NCBI GenBank assembly: GCA_022836915.1
Contig: CP094668.1
Coordinates: 1,488,001-1,552,000, forward strand
Origin: Paenibacillus sp. OVF10
GTDB taxonomy: Bacteria; Bacillota; Bacilli; Paenibacillales; Paenibacillaceae
Length of the DNA: 64,000 nt
Direction of reading: 5' to 3'
Numbering within the stretch: the stretch's first letter is position 1; every line of letters starts with the position of its first letter. Positions 19,176-28,528 of the stretch are shown here, piece after piece. The position numbers were made by a program, and so were the translations under genes. Under the pieces are notes generated by a model. It ran no database searches. It was not told where the DNA came from and was given only the letters and a program-made list of their open reading frames with translations.

Positions 19176-19491
19176 AGATATGAACCTCCCGTAGTTATGA
19201 AATTGATAGGTGTTGTTCACTAGTCACTATACATTAACCCAATTGGTGCAGGATGTGGTTGCGGAATGGTGACAAATTCTTCTGTTATTTTTAACTTTTG
19301 GAGGGTGGAAGATAGAGGAAGATTTCTGCGAAAATATTTTTTGTACAACTGGAAACTTTTGAGCCGATCGGAACGTCTTAGTTGTGCATAGGAAAATACA
19401 GGAATTAATGAAAAGAACAGCGAATCTATTTCGATGTTAACTAAATGTGAGAATGGGGATATGGGATATGAGGAAAGCGGGAGGAAAACAA

Positions 19492-22400
19492 GTGAAGAAG
19501 GTAATGTCAGCGCTGGCTGTATCGGCCATGCTGATGTCCGCACTTCCAACATCGGTTATGGATGCAGCTGCGAGAATCAGCATATATATTAATGATGCAG
19601 AGTTATCATCTGCTCAGGCACCTGTCATGAAAGGTGGACGCGTACTGGTTCCGCTACGGTCGATTTTTGAAGGATTGGATGCGAAGGTACAGTACACGAA
19701 CAGAACCAAAACGATTGTTGCAACTCGCGACGATCAGGAAGTTAAATTGACACTTGGTTCCAAAACGGCATACATCAACGGGGAAGCGATATCGTTGGAT
19801 GTACCTGCGAACACGATTAAGGGCAACACAATGGTTCCCATTCGTTTTGTCAGTGAAGCTTTTGGAGAGAAAGTATTCTGGAACTCGCGCAATCAACGTG
19901 TAGATATCAAGACAACGGTAACACCTCCAGTGGATGAGACACAATATGCTGCATGGAACATCTATGGTTCGGTATCCGGAAGCAACGGAGATGGTCGTGA
20001 CCTGACCGTGAGCTTTACACGTCCAACTTCAGAGAAGGCGGTATCTGCTTACCGGATTATGCTGGTAAAAACTCGCGATGTGAATAGCTTCACGGAGTCC
20101 TCAGCAACTGCCGTACCTTCTGCGAACTATACATCTGTTACACCGAATGGCAGCAACCCGAAACTGACTCTTAATGCACAGACGCGTGACGTGAACGGGG
20201 ATTTGCTCAATAGTAATGAAACGTATCGTCTGTATGTACTGACTGTTGGTAACAGCAGCAATAATTATAAAAATGCATTGAACTGGTCTTCCCAAGCATT
20301 GAAGCTCAATAATGTGAAATCCACAGTACAGGCGGTTACAAGTCTGCGTGCTGCAGATATTAGTGACTATGGAGATGGCCGCGATCTGGAGATTAACTTC
20401 ACGCAGCCGAGCACAACATCCAACATTACGTATTATCGTGCTTTTGTTGTTAAAGCAAAGGACTCTTCTGCGTTCAATCTGGCTGCGGCGAACAAAGTAT
20501 CCAGTGCTAACTCCACGATCATATACAAAGGAAATAGTACCGCAGTGAAAAGCCAGCTGACTTCTTCAACACGGGATACGTCCGGCGAATTGATCAAAAG
20601 TGGCACAGCGTATGTGGTCTACATCTTGTCGGTAAGCACTAATACAACAACAGACAGCAAGCTGTCCGCAGCATCATCTTCACTTACGTTGTCCGTGAAC
20701 ACAGCAACGTCTCCAGTAATTACGCAGGTGAAGGATAACTCGGATTATGGAGATGGTCGTGACATTCAGGTGAGTTTCAACCGTTCATCAGATGAGTCCA
20801 AGGTGGCGAATTATCGCGTCTTTGTGGTGCGTAACTCGGTTGCCAGCAGCTTTAATCTGACAACGGCGAGTAACCTGTCCTCCAGTCTGTACTATACGGT
20901 GAATAAAACAGGCAACAACATTACAACGACATTACCTTCATCCATGAAGGACACAAGTGGCTATAACGTAACGAATCTGCAAGATTATCGCGTCTTTGTG
21001 ATGGCGGTGGGCAATCAGCAAAATGGATACACCAATGCACTGTCAGCTTCCTCCACTGTGCTGAGACTGACAACGACCGGTAACGCTGGAGTCATCAGCA
21101 ACCTGGCTGTTGCGGATATTGGTGACAACGGTGATGGGCGCGATCTGCGGGTTTCGTTCAACAAAGCTGCGGATGAGTCCAGAATCTCTGGATATCGAGT
21201 ATACGTTGTTCGCTCCGGTAATGCGGGCAACTTCACACTAAGTGCAGCTAATGCGTCGAACTACTATACGCAGGTGAACAAAACGGGTGGTAACTTGTCA
21301 GTAACTCTTTCGAATAGTGCATACGACACAAGCGGTTCCCTTATTTCTAATAACGTTTCCTATCGTGTATTCGTTATGTCAGTAAGCAATAGCGGAAACT
21401 CAAGTCAAAATGCGTTGTCTTCATATTCTTCTCAGATCACACTGACTGCAAACACGGCTGTTACCGCTCCGACCAGTGTGACTGCGAAGGACATCGCGGA
21501 TAACGGAGATGGACGTGATTTGCGTGTGACATTTAATCGATCGTCGAATGAGACGAACGTGTACCATTACCGTGTATTTGTAGTCAAAACTTCCAACTTG
21601 AGTGGATTTGATTTGTCGGAAGCTAATCGGAACTCCAACTTTAAGGTGGTAAATAAAGCTGGAGGAAGCGGAGATTACACGGTGACTTTAGACGATACCA
21701 AGGCAACAGATAGTACAACTATTCGCAATGATGAGAACTATCGCATATTTGTACTTGCGGTAAGTAATACAGGTAATTCATCCAATGTGCTGTCAACGGC
21801 CTATGCAGATGTTAAATTGTCCGTAACTAGTGCAGTAGGAGTAGTTACAATTACTAACGTTGAAGTTAAGAAAGAAGAGCAAGCAGCTGGTGATGTAACG
21901 GATGTGACTTTGAGATATACGGAACCAGCTTCCAAAGCAGGCATTGGACGTTATGTTGTTATGGTTGCTCCGACAGGAAGCGCATTTGGGCTCAATGTAG
22001 CGAAGAATATAGCGAAAGAAAACAATTCCACTACAATAAAATACGTGGAAACATCTGGTGGAAATGCCATACTTCCGGGTGTACTGTCTGATATCAATGG
22101 TCAAAAAATTGAAGCAGGCAAATCATACACGGTGTATATTTTATCTGAATCAAACGACAATAATCGTGAATCAAGTTTGGCTTCATCTACATTCACTATT
22201 AATGCGAAGAAACAGACAGTAACACCAGTGCAAACGGTAACTGCTTTAGAAGCAAAAGTAACTGATAATTTAATCAATGTAAGTTTCGATAAGCCAAATG
22301 AATTAGGGATTACTCGTTACGATGTGTACATTGTTAAAGAAGGAAGCAATTCAGGAACTGCTGGGAAAGCTTTACAAACTGTTGATACGGGTGGTACTTC

Positions 22401-22581
22401 TTCAGGAACAGCAATAGTGGATATTGGAAATTCCGCCAATGATTCAAATAATATGGCTTTTGGAGAGGGTAAATACAAAGTTTTGGTAGTCTCAGTGGTG
22501 AGTGAGCCGACGAAATATACATCTGTCAGTGCAGAAAGAACATTTGATATTCCGCCAGCTTCTTCTGGAAATGGTCAGTGA
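19492..22581 (+). CDS. Secreted protein with copper amine oxidase-type stalk domain and FN3-like repeats
   Basis: GTG 19492 follows GGGAGGAAAACAA and gives a signal peptide (MKKVMSALAVSAMLMSALPTSVMDAAA). Residues about 30-145 are a copper_amine_oxidase_N stalk domain (GGRVLVPLRSIFEGLDAKVQY, MVPIRFVSEAFG, WNSRNQRVDIK), common in Paenibacillus surface proteins. Then come at least five repeats of 125-128 residues, each opening with (Y/N)GDGRD(L/I) and a beta-sandwich pattern; the motif codons lie at 19987, 20371, 20749, 21130 and 21505. Two or more diverged copies follow. The frame ends at TGA 22579-22581, but the same frame stays open for 26 Gly/Ser/Thr-rich codons to a second stop at 22662. 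Probably cell-surface adhesive or structural. Confidence 0.85.
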   Translation: MKKVMSALAVSAMLMSALPTSVMDAAARISIYINDAELSSAQAPVMKGGRVLVPLRSIFEGLDAKVQYTNRTKTIVATRDDQEVKLTLGSKTAYINGEAISLDVPANTIKGNTMVPIRFVSEAFGEKVFWNSRNQRVDIKTTVTPPVDETQYAAWNIYGSVSGSNGDGRDLTVSFTRPTSEKAVSAYRIMLVKTRDVNSFTESSATAVPSANYTSVTPNGSNPKLTLNAQTRDVNGDLLNSNETYRLYVLTVGNSSNNYKNALNWSSQALKLNNVKSTVQAVTSLRAADISDYGDGRDLEINFTQPSTTSNITYYRAFVVKAKDSSAFNLAAANKVSSANSTIIYKGNSTAVKSQLTSSTRDTSGELIKSGTAYVVYILSVSTNTTTDSKLSAASSSLTLSVNTATSPVITQVKDNSDYGDGRDIQVSFNRSSDESKVANYRVFVVRNSVASSFNLTTASNLSSSLYYTVNKTGNNITTTLPSSMKDTSGYNVTNLQDYRVFVMAVGNQQNGYTNALSASSTVLRLTTTGNAGVISNLAVADIGDNGDGRDLRVSFNKAADESRISGYRVYVVRSGNAGNFTLSAANASNYYTQVNKTGGNLSVTLSNSAYDTSGSLISNNVSYRVFVMSVSNSGNSSQNALSSYSSQITLTANTAVTAPTSVTAKDIADNGDGRDLRVTFNRSSNETNVYHYRVFVVKTSNLSGFDLSEANRNSNFKVVNKAGGSGDYTVTLDDTKATDSTTIRNDENYRIFVLAVSNTGNSSNVLSTAYADVKLSVTSAVGVVTITNVEVKKEEQAAGDVTDVTLRYTEPASKAGIGRYVVMVAPTGSAFGLNVAKNIAKENNSTTIKYVETSGGNAILPGVLSDINGQKIEAGKSYTVYILSESNDNNRESSLASSTFTINAKKQTVTPVQTVTALEAKVTDNLINVSFDKPNELGITRYDVYIVKEGSNSGTAGKALQTVDTGGTSSGTAIVDIGNSANDSNNMAFGEGKYKVLVVSVVSEPTKYTSVSAERTFDIPPASSGNGQ

Positions 22582-22662
22582 ACTGACAATACGGGCGCGG
22601 GAACTTCAGGTGGTAATGGCACTCAATCATCTGCTGCAGACCCCTCTACGCCAGGTTCATGA

Positions 22663-22986
22663 ATCCAGATAGACAAATGCGGTTGAAACGCATACTGGGT
22701 AATTAATTTTTAGGAATTTAAAGCCATTAACTCCCTTTCCAACCGGAAAGGGAGTTTTTAATATTCCCACGTAGACACCGCTTAACATCCTCGCGGCAAT
22801 TCACTTGATAAAAAATTTGTCGCCAGAACGGTCCCTTAGACCAATGTTGCATTTGAACCAATTATTGGATAATAAAGGGAAGCTGGGTATATAGATTGAA
22901 CTTACATTTACATGAAACGGAGTGGCCAGTGTAAATTTCTTTAGTTCACCTTATGTAAAAGCCTATGAGCCGAAAGGAATGATGGA
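22663..22986. other. Intergenic region before AraC gene
   Basis: This 324-base gap holds the terminator at 22729 and then about 220 bases before the AraC start. TTGGATAAT near 22864 is a possible -10-like element; no clear operator was found. Confidence 0.4.
22729..22759 (+). terminator. Rho-independent terminator
   Basis: AACTCCCTTTCC-AACC-GGAAAGGGAGTT with a T run. Perfect 12-bp stem ending the surface-protein transcript. Confidence 0.93.
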
Positions 22987-23892
22987 ATGCTTGCATTTCG
23001 TTTGACGGGCCTGCCGGATTCCCGGTTGCCGCTGTACCTGTATTGTGTGGGCACGCAGGAAGAGAAAGTTCTGCATAGACCGGATGGATTTCCGGTGTAT
23101 CAGTTGTTTTTGTCACGCGGTGGTGAAGGGCAGTTCAAGATAACGGGAAAAGGGACATGGACGATAGGAGCAGGGCAGTTATTCATCGTGGAACCCGAGG
23201 TTGCGCATGAGTATGTGCCTCATTCCAAATCCAAAGGGGAACTGGGTTATATCGGCATTGGCGGTGCATCGGCTGGATCGGTATTACAATCCACGGGTTT
23301 GCTTCAGAACGAACCGTGCCATATCTCCGGTTTTGAAGTCATCTGGTCACGCATGACCAATCTCTGGCACGCGCTGGATCAAGGAGCAACGGAGATGTGG
23401 AACACATCAACCCTGATCTACCAGCTCATTTTGGATATAGCACAATCGAAAATACCATCTGATGTCGGCATAGGAGGTATTGTATCATCTAGGGCACAGG
23501 ATGGCACTGTAAAACACTCTAATCGGGAGCCCGATCCGAGCAAGGATGCACTCGTCCGAGCAGTAGCATTGATTCATACGCACTACCAGGATGACCTGTT
23601 ATTGAAGCACATCGCTGACGCAGTTGGTTATTCGGTGCAGCATCTCAACCGATTATTTCACCAGCATTATGACGTGACAGGACATCAATATATGCAGCGA
23701 TTGCGTTTGCAGAAGGCTTCGGAATGGCTGGACAAGCACCCACGAGCAAGTGTACGAGAGGCGGCAGAGACGGTAGGCATGGAAGTGAACTATTTTATCC
23801 GGATGTTCAAGCGGGAGTTTGGAGAGACACCGGGCAAAGGAATCAAACATCGGAACCAGCTCCCAATGGAAAAAGACCTCACGAGTTCGTGA
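22987..23892 (+). CDS. AraC/XylS family transcriptional regulator
   Basis: The 301-residue protein has an N-terminal cupin-like ligand domain (about 25-110, DGFPVYQLFLSRGGEGQF and GAGQLFIVEPEVAHEY) and a C-terminal double helix-turn-helix (about 190-290, LLKHIADAVGYSVQHLNRLFHQHY and SVREAAETVGMEVNYFIRMFKREFGETPG). Such regulators in Paenibacillus usually sense sugars and activate adjacent glycan genes, but no glycan gene is directly adjacent here. ATG 22987 follows AAAGGAATGATGG. Confidence 0.88.
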   Translation: MLAFRLTGLPDSRLPLYLYCVGTQEEKVLHRPDGFPVYQLFLSRGGEGQFKITGKGTWTIGAGQLFIVEPEVAHEYVPHSKSKGELGYIGIGGASAGSVLQSTGLLQNEPCHISGFEVIWSRMTNLWHALDQGATEMWNTSTLIYQLILDIAQSKIPSDVGIGGIVSSRAQDGTVKHSNREPDPSKDALVRAVALIHTHYQDDLLLKHIADAVGYSVQHLNRLFHQHYDVTGHQYMQRLRLQKASEWLDKHPRASVREAAETVGMEVNYFIRMFKREFGETPGKGIKHRNQLPMEKDLTSS

Positions 23893-23918
23893 AGTCCCTT
23901 AATCGATTATATAACGTG

Positions 23919-24731
23919 TTATGCTGTTTTCTTTTGTCCAAATAAAGGCCTTAACGTTGCAAGCCCCACAACTCCGATCACCGCACTCACCCACGGAGCC
24001 AGTGCAAATACCGGAAGTTTATCACGCAGTGGATACCCTACAAAGAGCACAAGGACCACGATGACGATGTAGATGATGATTCCCTTAAGGTTAACCTTAG
24101 GTACGGTGTTCTTGTCCGCTCCTTCATCGTCCGGTCGCTCAGCAAGACGGCGAAGCATCTCCACCAATGCAATACCGCCAACTGCCGCAACGATCAGAGA
24201 GAACAGACTGATGTGTTGGAACGGCTCCGTATCTCCGCCAGTCCAACCCACGAACAATCCCACACATCCTTGAATTAACATGACAAAAGACAAAGCCGCC
24301 CAAGCGATCATGGCATACCACTTTGGAGTCCGTTTCACAGGCTCTGGATTCTCCGTTGACTGTGGTTCTCCAGCGTTGGCTTTCTTTTTCGATGGATCTG
24401 ATGGACTATTACCACGGGTTGGGCTGGATTTACCCACCTCAACGGCAGCCGTCTTCTCCGGTGCTGTATTTGTTATCCCGAGCTGTGCATGGATGTCTTG
24501 TTCCAGATCAGGTCCGTATAACTCGCGAGCGGGTTTATTATCCCGCTGAGCCTGTACGATTGCTTTTCCTGCGGAGAGTATCCACTCTTCCTGTGTTCTC
24601 TCGTCCGCTGGCGCATGACGCGCAATTGTGCTGATCTCGTCATACAGTTTCACATGTTCAGGTGTCATTCGACTCATCTCAGTTATTTGCCGATTCTGTA
24701 TTTCTTTAAGCTTCTTATAGGAAATCCCCAA
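23919..24731 (-). CDS. Membrane protein, DUF1129-like
   Basis: TTG 24731 is chosen over an upstream TTG at 24770 because CAGGGGGAGCAATCA precedes it. The 270-residue protein begins MGISYKKLKEIQNRQITEM, has a soluble helical N-terminal half with a basic, Pro/Ser-rich linker (about 95-135, KSSPTRGNSPSDPSKKK), and then four membrane segments: WYAMIAWAALSFVMLIQGCVGLFVG, ISLFSLIVAAVGGIALVEML, IIIYIVIVVLVLFVGY and ALAPWVSAVIGVVGLATL. The arrangement resembles DUF1129 proteins, which have no known function. It is convergent with the AraC gene and there is almost no space between them. Confidence 0.7.
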   Translation of the reverse strand: MGISYKKLKEIQNRQITEMSRMTPEHVKLYDEISTIARHAPADERTQEEWILSAGKAIVQAQRDNKPARELYGPDLEQDIHAQLGITNTAPEKTAAVEVGKSSPTRGNSPSDPSKKKANAGEPQSTENPEPVKRTPKWYAMIAWAALSFVMLIQGCVGLFVGWTGGDTEPFQHISLFSLIVAAVGGIALVEMLRRLAERPDDEGADKNTVPKVNLKGIIIYIVIVVLVLFVGYPLRDKLPVFALAPWVSAVIGVVGLATLRPLFGQKKTA

Positions 24732-24827
24732 TGATTGCTCCCCCTGTCTACACACGTTCTGATCTTCCAATTGACTGAAGACCCTGACGGTATTTTAGTA
24801 TACGGGAAGGGCTCTCGTTTCGCAAAG

Positions 24828-24947
24828 TCATTCCTTATAAAAAAGCTGCTCATGGTGGACCCATATCCATACACAGGCTAGTATGACACAGGTGCATAAC
24901 AGCACCAGTTTACCGTGATGTTGAATCCATTCCAGTAGATGTTCCAT
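24828..24947 (-). CDS. 39-residue single-span membrane protein
   Basis: A short ORF (MEHLLEWIQHHGKLVLL...) has a proper ribosome binding site (GAAAGGAATGAATTC before ATG 24947), one hydrophobic segment KLVLLCTCVILACVWIW and flanking charged or His residues. It lies just upstream of, and on the same strand as, the DUF1129-like gene and may be cotranscribed with it. No family recognised. Confidence 0.5.
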   Translation of the reverse strand: MEHLLEWIQHHGKLVLLCTCVILACVWIWVHHEQLFYKE

Positions 24948-25143
24948 GAATTCATTCCTTTCGGTAGAAGGACTCCGAGGCATATGCTGCCAATGATTGT
25001 TCGTTTATTTTCCCCCGTTCATGTGAAAAAAATCCCTCACGCCTCCCAGATCTAACGATTGTGTGAAGTATGCATAAAGAGCAGCCGATTCCATCACAAT
25101 AGTAGCATTTCCAACAGAAATCCAAGATTGGAGTGTGCTTGTT

Positions 25144-25377
25144 ATGGATAAACAAACAGATTTGACGCGGAAGCTGCTACTGAACAGCAACTCCCGTGGA
25201 GTCGTAGACGAGGTTGTATCCTTTGAGGAGAATCTGGAGGACACGGAGTATGCAGAAGAACTGACAGATGGCAATTTGAGGGGAAGAAGTTTCTGGGACA
25301 ATAGTGATTCGGGTCATGAGCATGAGTGGAATGGACGGGTGGAGACCCACGAGATGTTCCGTAGAAGCTACGAATAA
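25144..25377 (+). CDS. Small acidic protein of unknown function
   Basis: The 77-residue product (MDKQTDLTRKLLLNSNSRGVVDE...) is acidic and hydrophilic with no membrane segment, ending HEMFRRSYE. A GGAG element lies about ten bases before the ATG and a terminator follows at 25429, so it looks like a monocistronic gene. I recognise no family; the FEENLEDTEYAEELTDG stretch suggests a disordered or partner-bound protein. Confidence 0.55.
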   Translation: MDKQTDLTRKLLLNSNSRGVVDEVVSFEENLEDTEYAEELTDGNLRGRSFWDNSDSGHEHEWNGRVETHEMFRRSYE

Positions 25378-25428
25378 CGATCCTGCAACACTTGGTTTGA
25401 ATTCCAAATGATATCCGGGCCAGCTGTC

Positions 25429-25449
25429 ATCAGCGTGGCTCATTTTTTT
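25429..25449 (+). terminator. Rho-independent terminator
   Basis: GCCAGCTG-TCAT-CAGCGTGGC, with one bulged G, followed by TCATTTTTTT. Confidence 0.8.
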
Positions 25450-25631
25450 GTGCTTATTAACCGATAAAATGTAGAATAGCAGTCGACGTAGAAAGGGTTC
25501 TTACTTACGTTGACTTGAAGGTTACGGGATGATAATATATGAATAACATCTTAATACACACTAAACTTATCGGATTATATATATTTAATAAATGGAACTC
25601 AACAGGCTAAGCGTGGAAAGGGGAAATCGGT

Positions 25632-26462
25632 ATGGAACGTCAGATCAGTATCCGTCATGGACAGGAAGAATTAACAGCCACGATTCATTATCCGGTTGTG
25701 AAAGATATCAAGGAGGAGAAGAGTCAGCAGCGAGTACCTCTGGCAGTTATCTGCCACGGCTTCGTTGGTAGTCGGATCGGCGTGGATCGTTTGTTTGTAA
25801 AGACTGCACGGGAGCTGGCTGAAGACGGTTATCTGGTCCTGCGTTTCGATTATATCGGTTGCGGAGAGAGCAGCGGGGAGTACGGAGCGGAGGGACTGGA
25901 GTCCATGGTGCTGCAGACCCGTTCGGTGCTGGACTACGCGGTGAATTGCAGTGATGTAGATCCTACGCGTGTTACGCTAATTGGTCATAGTCTGGGTGGG
26001 GCCGTTGCGTTACTAACTGCTGTGCGCGACAAACGTGTTAAAAACCTGGTTATGTGGTCCTCCGTAGGTTATCCATTCAATGATATCGTGAAGATTACGG
26101 GACGGGAAGTATACGATGAAGGCGTGAAACTGGGTGCGGCTGATTATCTCGGATACAAATTCACACCAACCTTCTTCGAGTCTCTTGCTGAACAACAACC
26201 ATTCCAGGAAGCAGTCAAATTTAGTGGTGATGTTCTCGTCGTGCATGGTACATCAGATGAGATTATCCCTGTAGACTACGCCTTTCTGTATCAAAAGGTA
26301 TTCTGGATGCGTCAGGAAGGTCGTTGCGACAAGGAGATCATCTTCCAGGGCGATCACACCTTCTCTTCAGGTAAAGAGCGGGAACAGCTCATTACGCGTA
26401 CGAGAGAGTGGCTGGGCGAACGTCAGAAGATCGAGCAGGATTGGCAGCACTGGATGATATAA
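25632..26462 (+). CDS. Alpha/beta hydrolase (serine aminopeptidase S33-type)
   Basis: The 276-residue protein carries a full hydrolase fold: AVICHGFVGSRIGVDRLF, LRFDYIGCGESSGEYG, nucleophile in LIGHSLGGAVALL, acid in VLVVHGTSDEIIPVDYA and His in FQGDHTFSSGKE. There is no signal peptide. ATG 25632 follows GGAAAGGGGAAATCGGT. It resembles cytoplasmic acylglycerol lipases and cinnamoyl-ester hydrolases; the specific substrate is not evident. Confidence 0.88.
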   Translation: MERQISIRHGQEELTATIHYPVVKDIKEEKSQQRVPLAVICHGFVGSRIGVDRLFVKTARELAEDGYLVLRFDYIGCGESSGEYGAEGLESMVLQTRSVLDYAVNCSDVDPTRVTLIGHSLGGAVALLTAVRDKRVKNLVMWSSVGYPFNDIVKITGREVYDEGVKLGAADYLGYKFTPTFFESLAEQQPFQEAVKFSGDVLVVHGTSDEIIPVDYAFLYQKVFWMRQEGRCDKEIIFQGDHTFSSGKEREQLITRTREWLGERQKIEQDWQHWMI

Positions 26463-26565
26463 GTGGCAGGATTACAACTGTTTGGGGATGTCAGCTTGGA
26501 AAAGCGCCTTCTTAAGGGTAAAATAGAGGAGTAAGCATTCTATCCGTGTCTGGAGGTTGGCAGCA

Positions 26566-27351
26566 ATGACATTACCCGCACTTTTCATTGCGCATGGTTC
26601 TCCCGCTCTGGCGGTGGAGAGCAATGACTACACTCACTTCTTGAACCAGCTTGGAGACAGGCTGCCGGCTCCGAAAGCCATTGTTGTATTTACGGCGCAT
26701 TGGGATTGTCCTGAACCGTCCGTGACGATGGATGATACACATCAGACCTTGCATGATTTTTACGGATTTCCTTCTACGATGTATACGATGGAATACCCTG
26801 CATCTGGGCAGCCAGATTTAGCGAACGAGATATGTGCGTTGTTCACCCGCAGCAATCTGGCACATCAGCCGATTCGAGGCAGAGGGCTGGATCATGGCGT
26901 ATGGGTACCGTTACTCCATATGTATCCAGAGGCTAACATTCCTGTGATTGCTGTATCTGTAGACTCGCTGCGTACGCCGCAGGAACAGTATGATATTGGC
27001 CGAATGCTGGAACAGCTGCGTCATGATGATGTGCTGATCATTGGCAGTGGTGGAACGGTTCACAATTTACGATTGCTTGGCAATACGGATGAACCGCAAG
27101 AGTGGGCGGTGGAATTTGATAACTGGATCGGGGAGCGCTTGGAGCAGTGGAACACGAGAGAGCTGTTTCAATATGAGAAAAAAGCCCCTCACGCACGCAC
27201 GGCAGTTCCGTCGTATGGCACAGAACACCTTGCACCTTTGTTCTACGCCATGGGTACAGCGGATATGTCCCGATCAGCGAAGCGTCTATTCCAGTCTTAT
27301 CCTTATGGAACGCTCAGTTTGAACTGCTGGCAGTTTGGAGACGGCGTGTAA
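26566..27351 (+). CDS. DODA-type extradiol dioxygenase (LigB superfamily, YgiD-like)
   Basis: The 261-residue protein starts at ATG 26566, nine bases after GGAGG. Zinc or iron ligands of class III extradiol ring-cleavage enzymes are visible: LFIAHGSPALAVE, FTAHWDCPEPSV, RGLDHGVWVPLLHMYP and GSGGTVHNL. E. coli YgiD of this family cleaves 4,5-DOPA. With the VOC dioxygenase and DoxX protein in the same window it adds to a set of aromatic or quinone-handling enzymes, although the genes are not in one operon. Confidence 0.88.
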   Translation: MTLPALFIAHGSPALAVESNDYTHFLNQLGDRLPAPKAIVVFTAHWDCPEPSVTMDDTHQTLHDFYGFPSTMYTMEYPASGQPDLANEICALFTRSNLAHQPIRGRGLDHGVWVPLLHMYPEANIPVIAVSVDSLRTPQEQYDIGRMLEQLRHDDVLIIGSGGTVHNLRLLGNTDEPQEWAVEFDNWIGERLEQWNTRELFQYEKKAPHARTAVPSYGTEHLAPLFYAMGTADMSRSAKRLFQSYPYGTLSLNCWQFGDGV

Positions 27352-27445
27352 CTTGGAACAGACAACAGCCTGATTATGGTGTTTGAAGCCAGTTTCGTAC
27401 GGATAACGTGTATTAATGCATACAATTACAATATATAAACAAAAG

Positions 27446-27487
27446 AAGGTTCCTGTACACCCTTGGTGGGATACAGTAACCTTTTTT
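27446..27487. terminator. Bidirectional terminator
   Basis: AAGGTTCCTGTA pairs with TACAGTAACCTT, loop rich in G and C, followed by TTTTTTC. It lies between convergent genes. Confidence 0.75.
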
Positions 27488-27518
27488 CAATACGAGGACT
27501 TATTCATGCAATAGATCT

Positions 27519-27731
27519 TTATTTGCGGATTTCGAACAATTCACAGTATGTACGCGAATGATAAGCGAGCTCACTGACACTGGATTGTACCACTACGGTG
27601 TTGCTGTCAAAACGGATAATGATGCCACCCGAGTCAATCTGGTGATTATCTTTAAAAACTCGAACCTTATACTTCATATTCATGGCTTCCTGGAAGTCCG
27701 CATCGGTCTCAAGACGTCGCTGGGTCGGCAT
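27519..27731 (-). CDS. Small conserved-looking protein, 70 residues, function unknown
   Basis: Start 27731 is chosen because CAAAGGAG precedes it at normal distance. The product (MPTQRRLETDADFQEAMNMK...) has a short helical N-terminus and then a compact beta-rich part, YKVRVFKDNHQIDSGGIIIRF and TVVVQSSVSELAYHSR, like a small barrel. No membrane segment and no recognised family. Confidence 0.65.
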   Translation of the reverse strand: MPTQRRLETDADFQEAMNMKYKVRVFKDNHQIDSGGIIIRFDSNTVVVQSSVSELAYHSRTYCELFEIRK

Positions 27732-27828
27732 ATCGTGTACTCCTTTGAAGTTCAACTTTATTTCATCATAATACGATTTTCTGTGGCTGAGCAAGTCAGG
27801 CAGAGCATCCAGGCCATTTTTGAAAAGT

Positions 27829-27865
27829 AAAAAGCCCTGCTCTCCAGGGGGATTGGGAGCAGGGC
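27829..27865 (-). terminator. Rho-independent terminator of the DoxX gene
   Basis: On the minus strand GCCCTGCTC (from 27865) pairs with GAGCAGGGC and is followed by TTTTTA. Confidence 0.88.
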
Positions 27866-27887
27866 CGAGAATTCTATGAATGATTGC

Positions 27888-28430
27888 TTAAGCTGTTTTG
27901 TGAGTTGGGCTAATCGTTGGTGTGTCTTTAGGCTGATTGCCTTTGTTGTTACGAGTGAACAATCCGCGAAGGTAAGGCAGTACCCAGTGATCCAGACCGA
28001 TTTTACCTGCATTTGCACCAGCAACGACAAGGAAGATTTCCATTACAACCAGTTGAGCATTTGTGCTTACTGTTCCCGAGAAGAGGAACGCGAAGTTCAT
28101 GACCATAGCCATCAGTGCTGCCAGTGTAGTGAAGCAGCCGAGGATGAGACCCAAACCTACAAGGAATTCACCCAATGGGATAACGAAGTCGAACAGTCCT
28201 GCGTTTGGTACTGCGAATTTCTCAAGGAACGTTCCCCACCATGCTTGAACTGCTGGATGATCACCTGTTGTTTTTTCCAATGCCCCTGCAAGGAACCCGC
28301 CGGCTTCGAATCCGCCAGTCAATTTGCTCCATCCGTGAGTCATCCAATCATAACCGATATACACCCGAAGTACTGTCAAAATCCACATTGCTACTTTGTT
28401 TTCTCTAAGCCATTGGTTGAAGCTGAACAT
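27888..28430 (-). CDS. DoxX family membrane protein
   Basis: ATG 28430 follows AAGGAGTGGTTCAT; longer frames upstream have no ribosome binding site. The 180-residue protein has four membrane helices and the DoxX signature YIGYDWMTHGWSKLTGGF near the N-terminus, with LGEFLVGLGLILGCFTTLAAL in the middle. DoxX proteins (MhqP, CatD in B. subtilis) are linked to quinone and thiol stress. It is a single-gene unit with a terminator and with a perfect 18-base palindrome in its promoter region. Confidence 0.88.
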   Translation of the reverse strand: MFSFNQWLRENKVAMWILTVLRVYIGYDWMTHGWSKLTGGFEAGGFLAGALEKTTGDHPAVQAWWGTFLEKFAVPNAGLFDFVIPLGEFLVGLGLILGCFTTLAALMAMVMNFAFLFSGTVSTNAQLVVMEIFLVVAGANAGKIGLDHWVLPYLRGLFTRNNKGNQPKDTPTISPTHKTA

Positions 28431-28528
28431 ATGAACCACTCCTTCATGGAATTTAGTGTGTGTTGTTTTTGTTTTTTCTAAGTGATCACCTTTGATGTCT
28501 TTATTGTATAGTTCAAAAGTTGTTTTGT

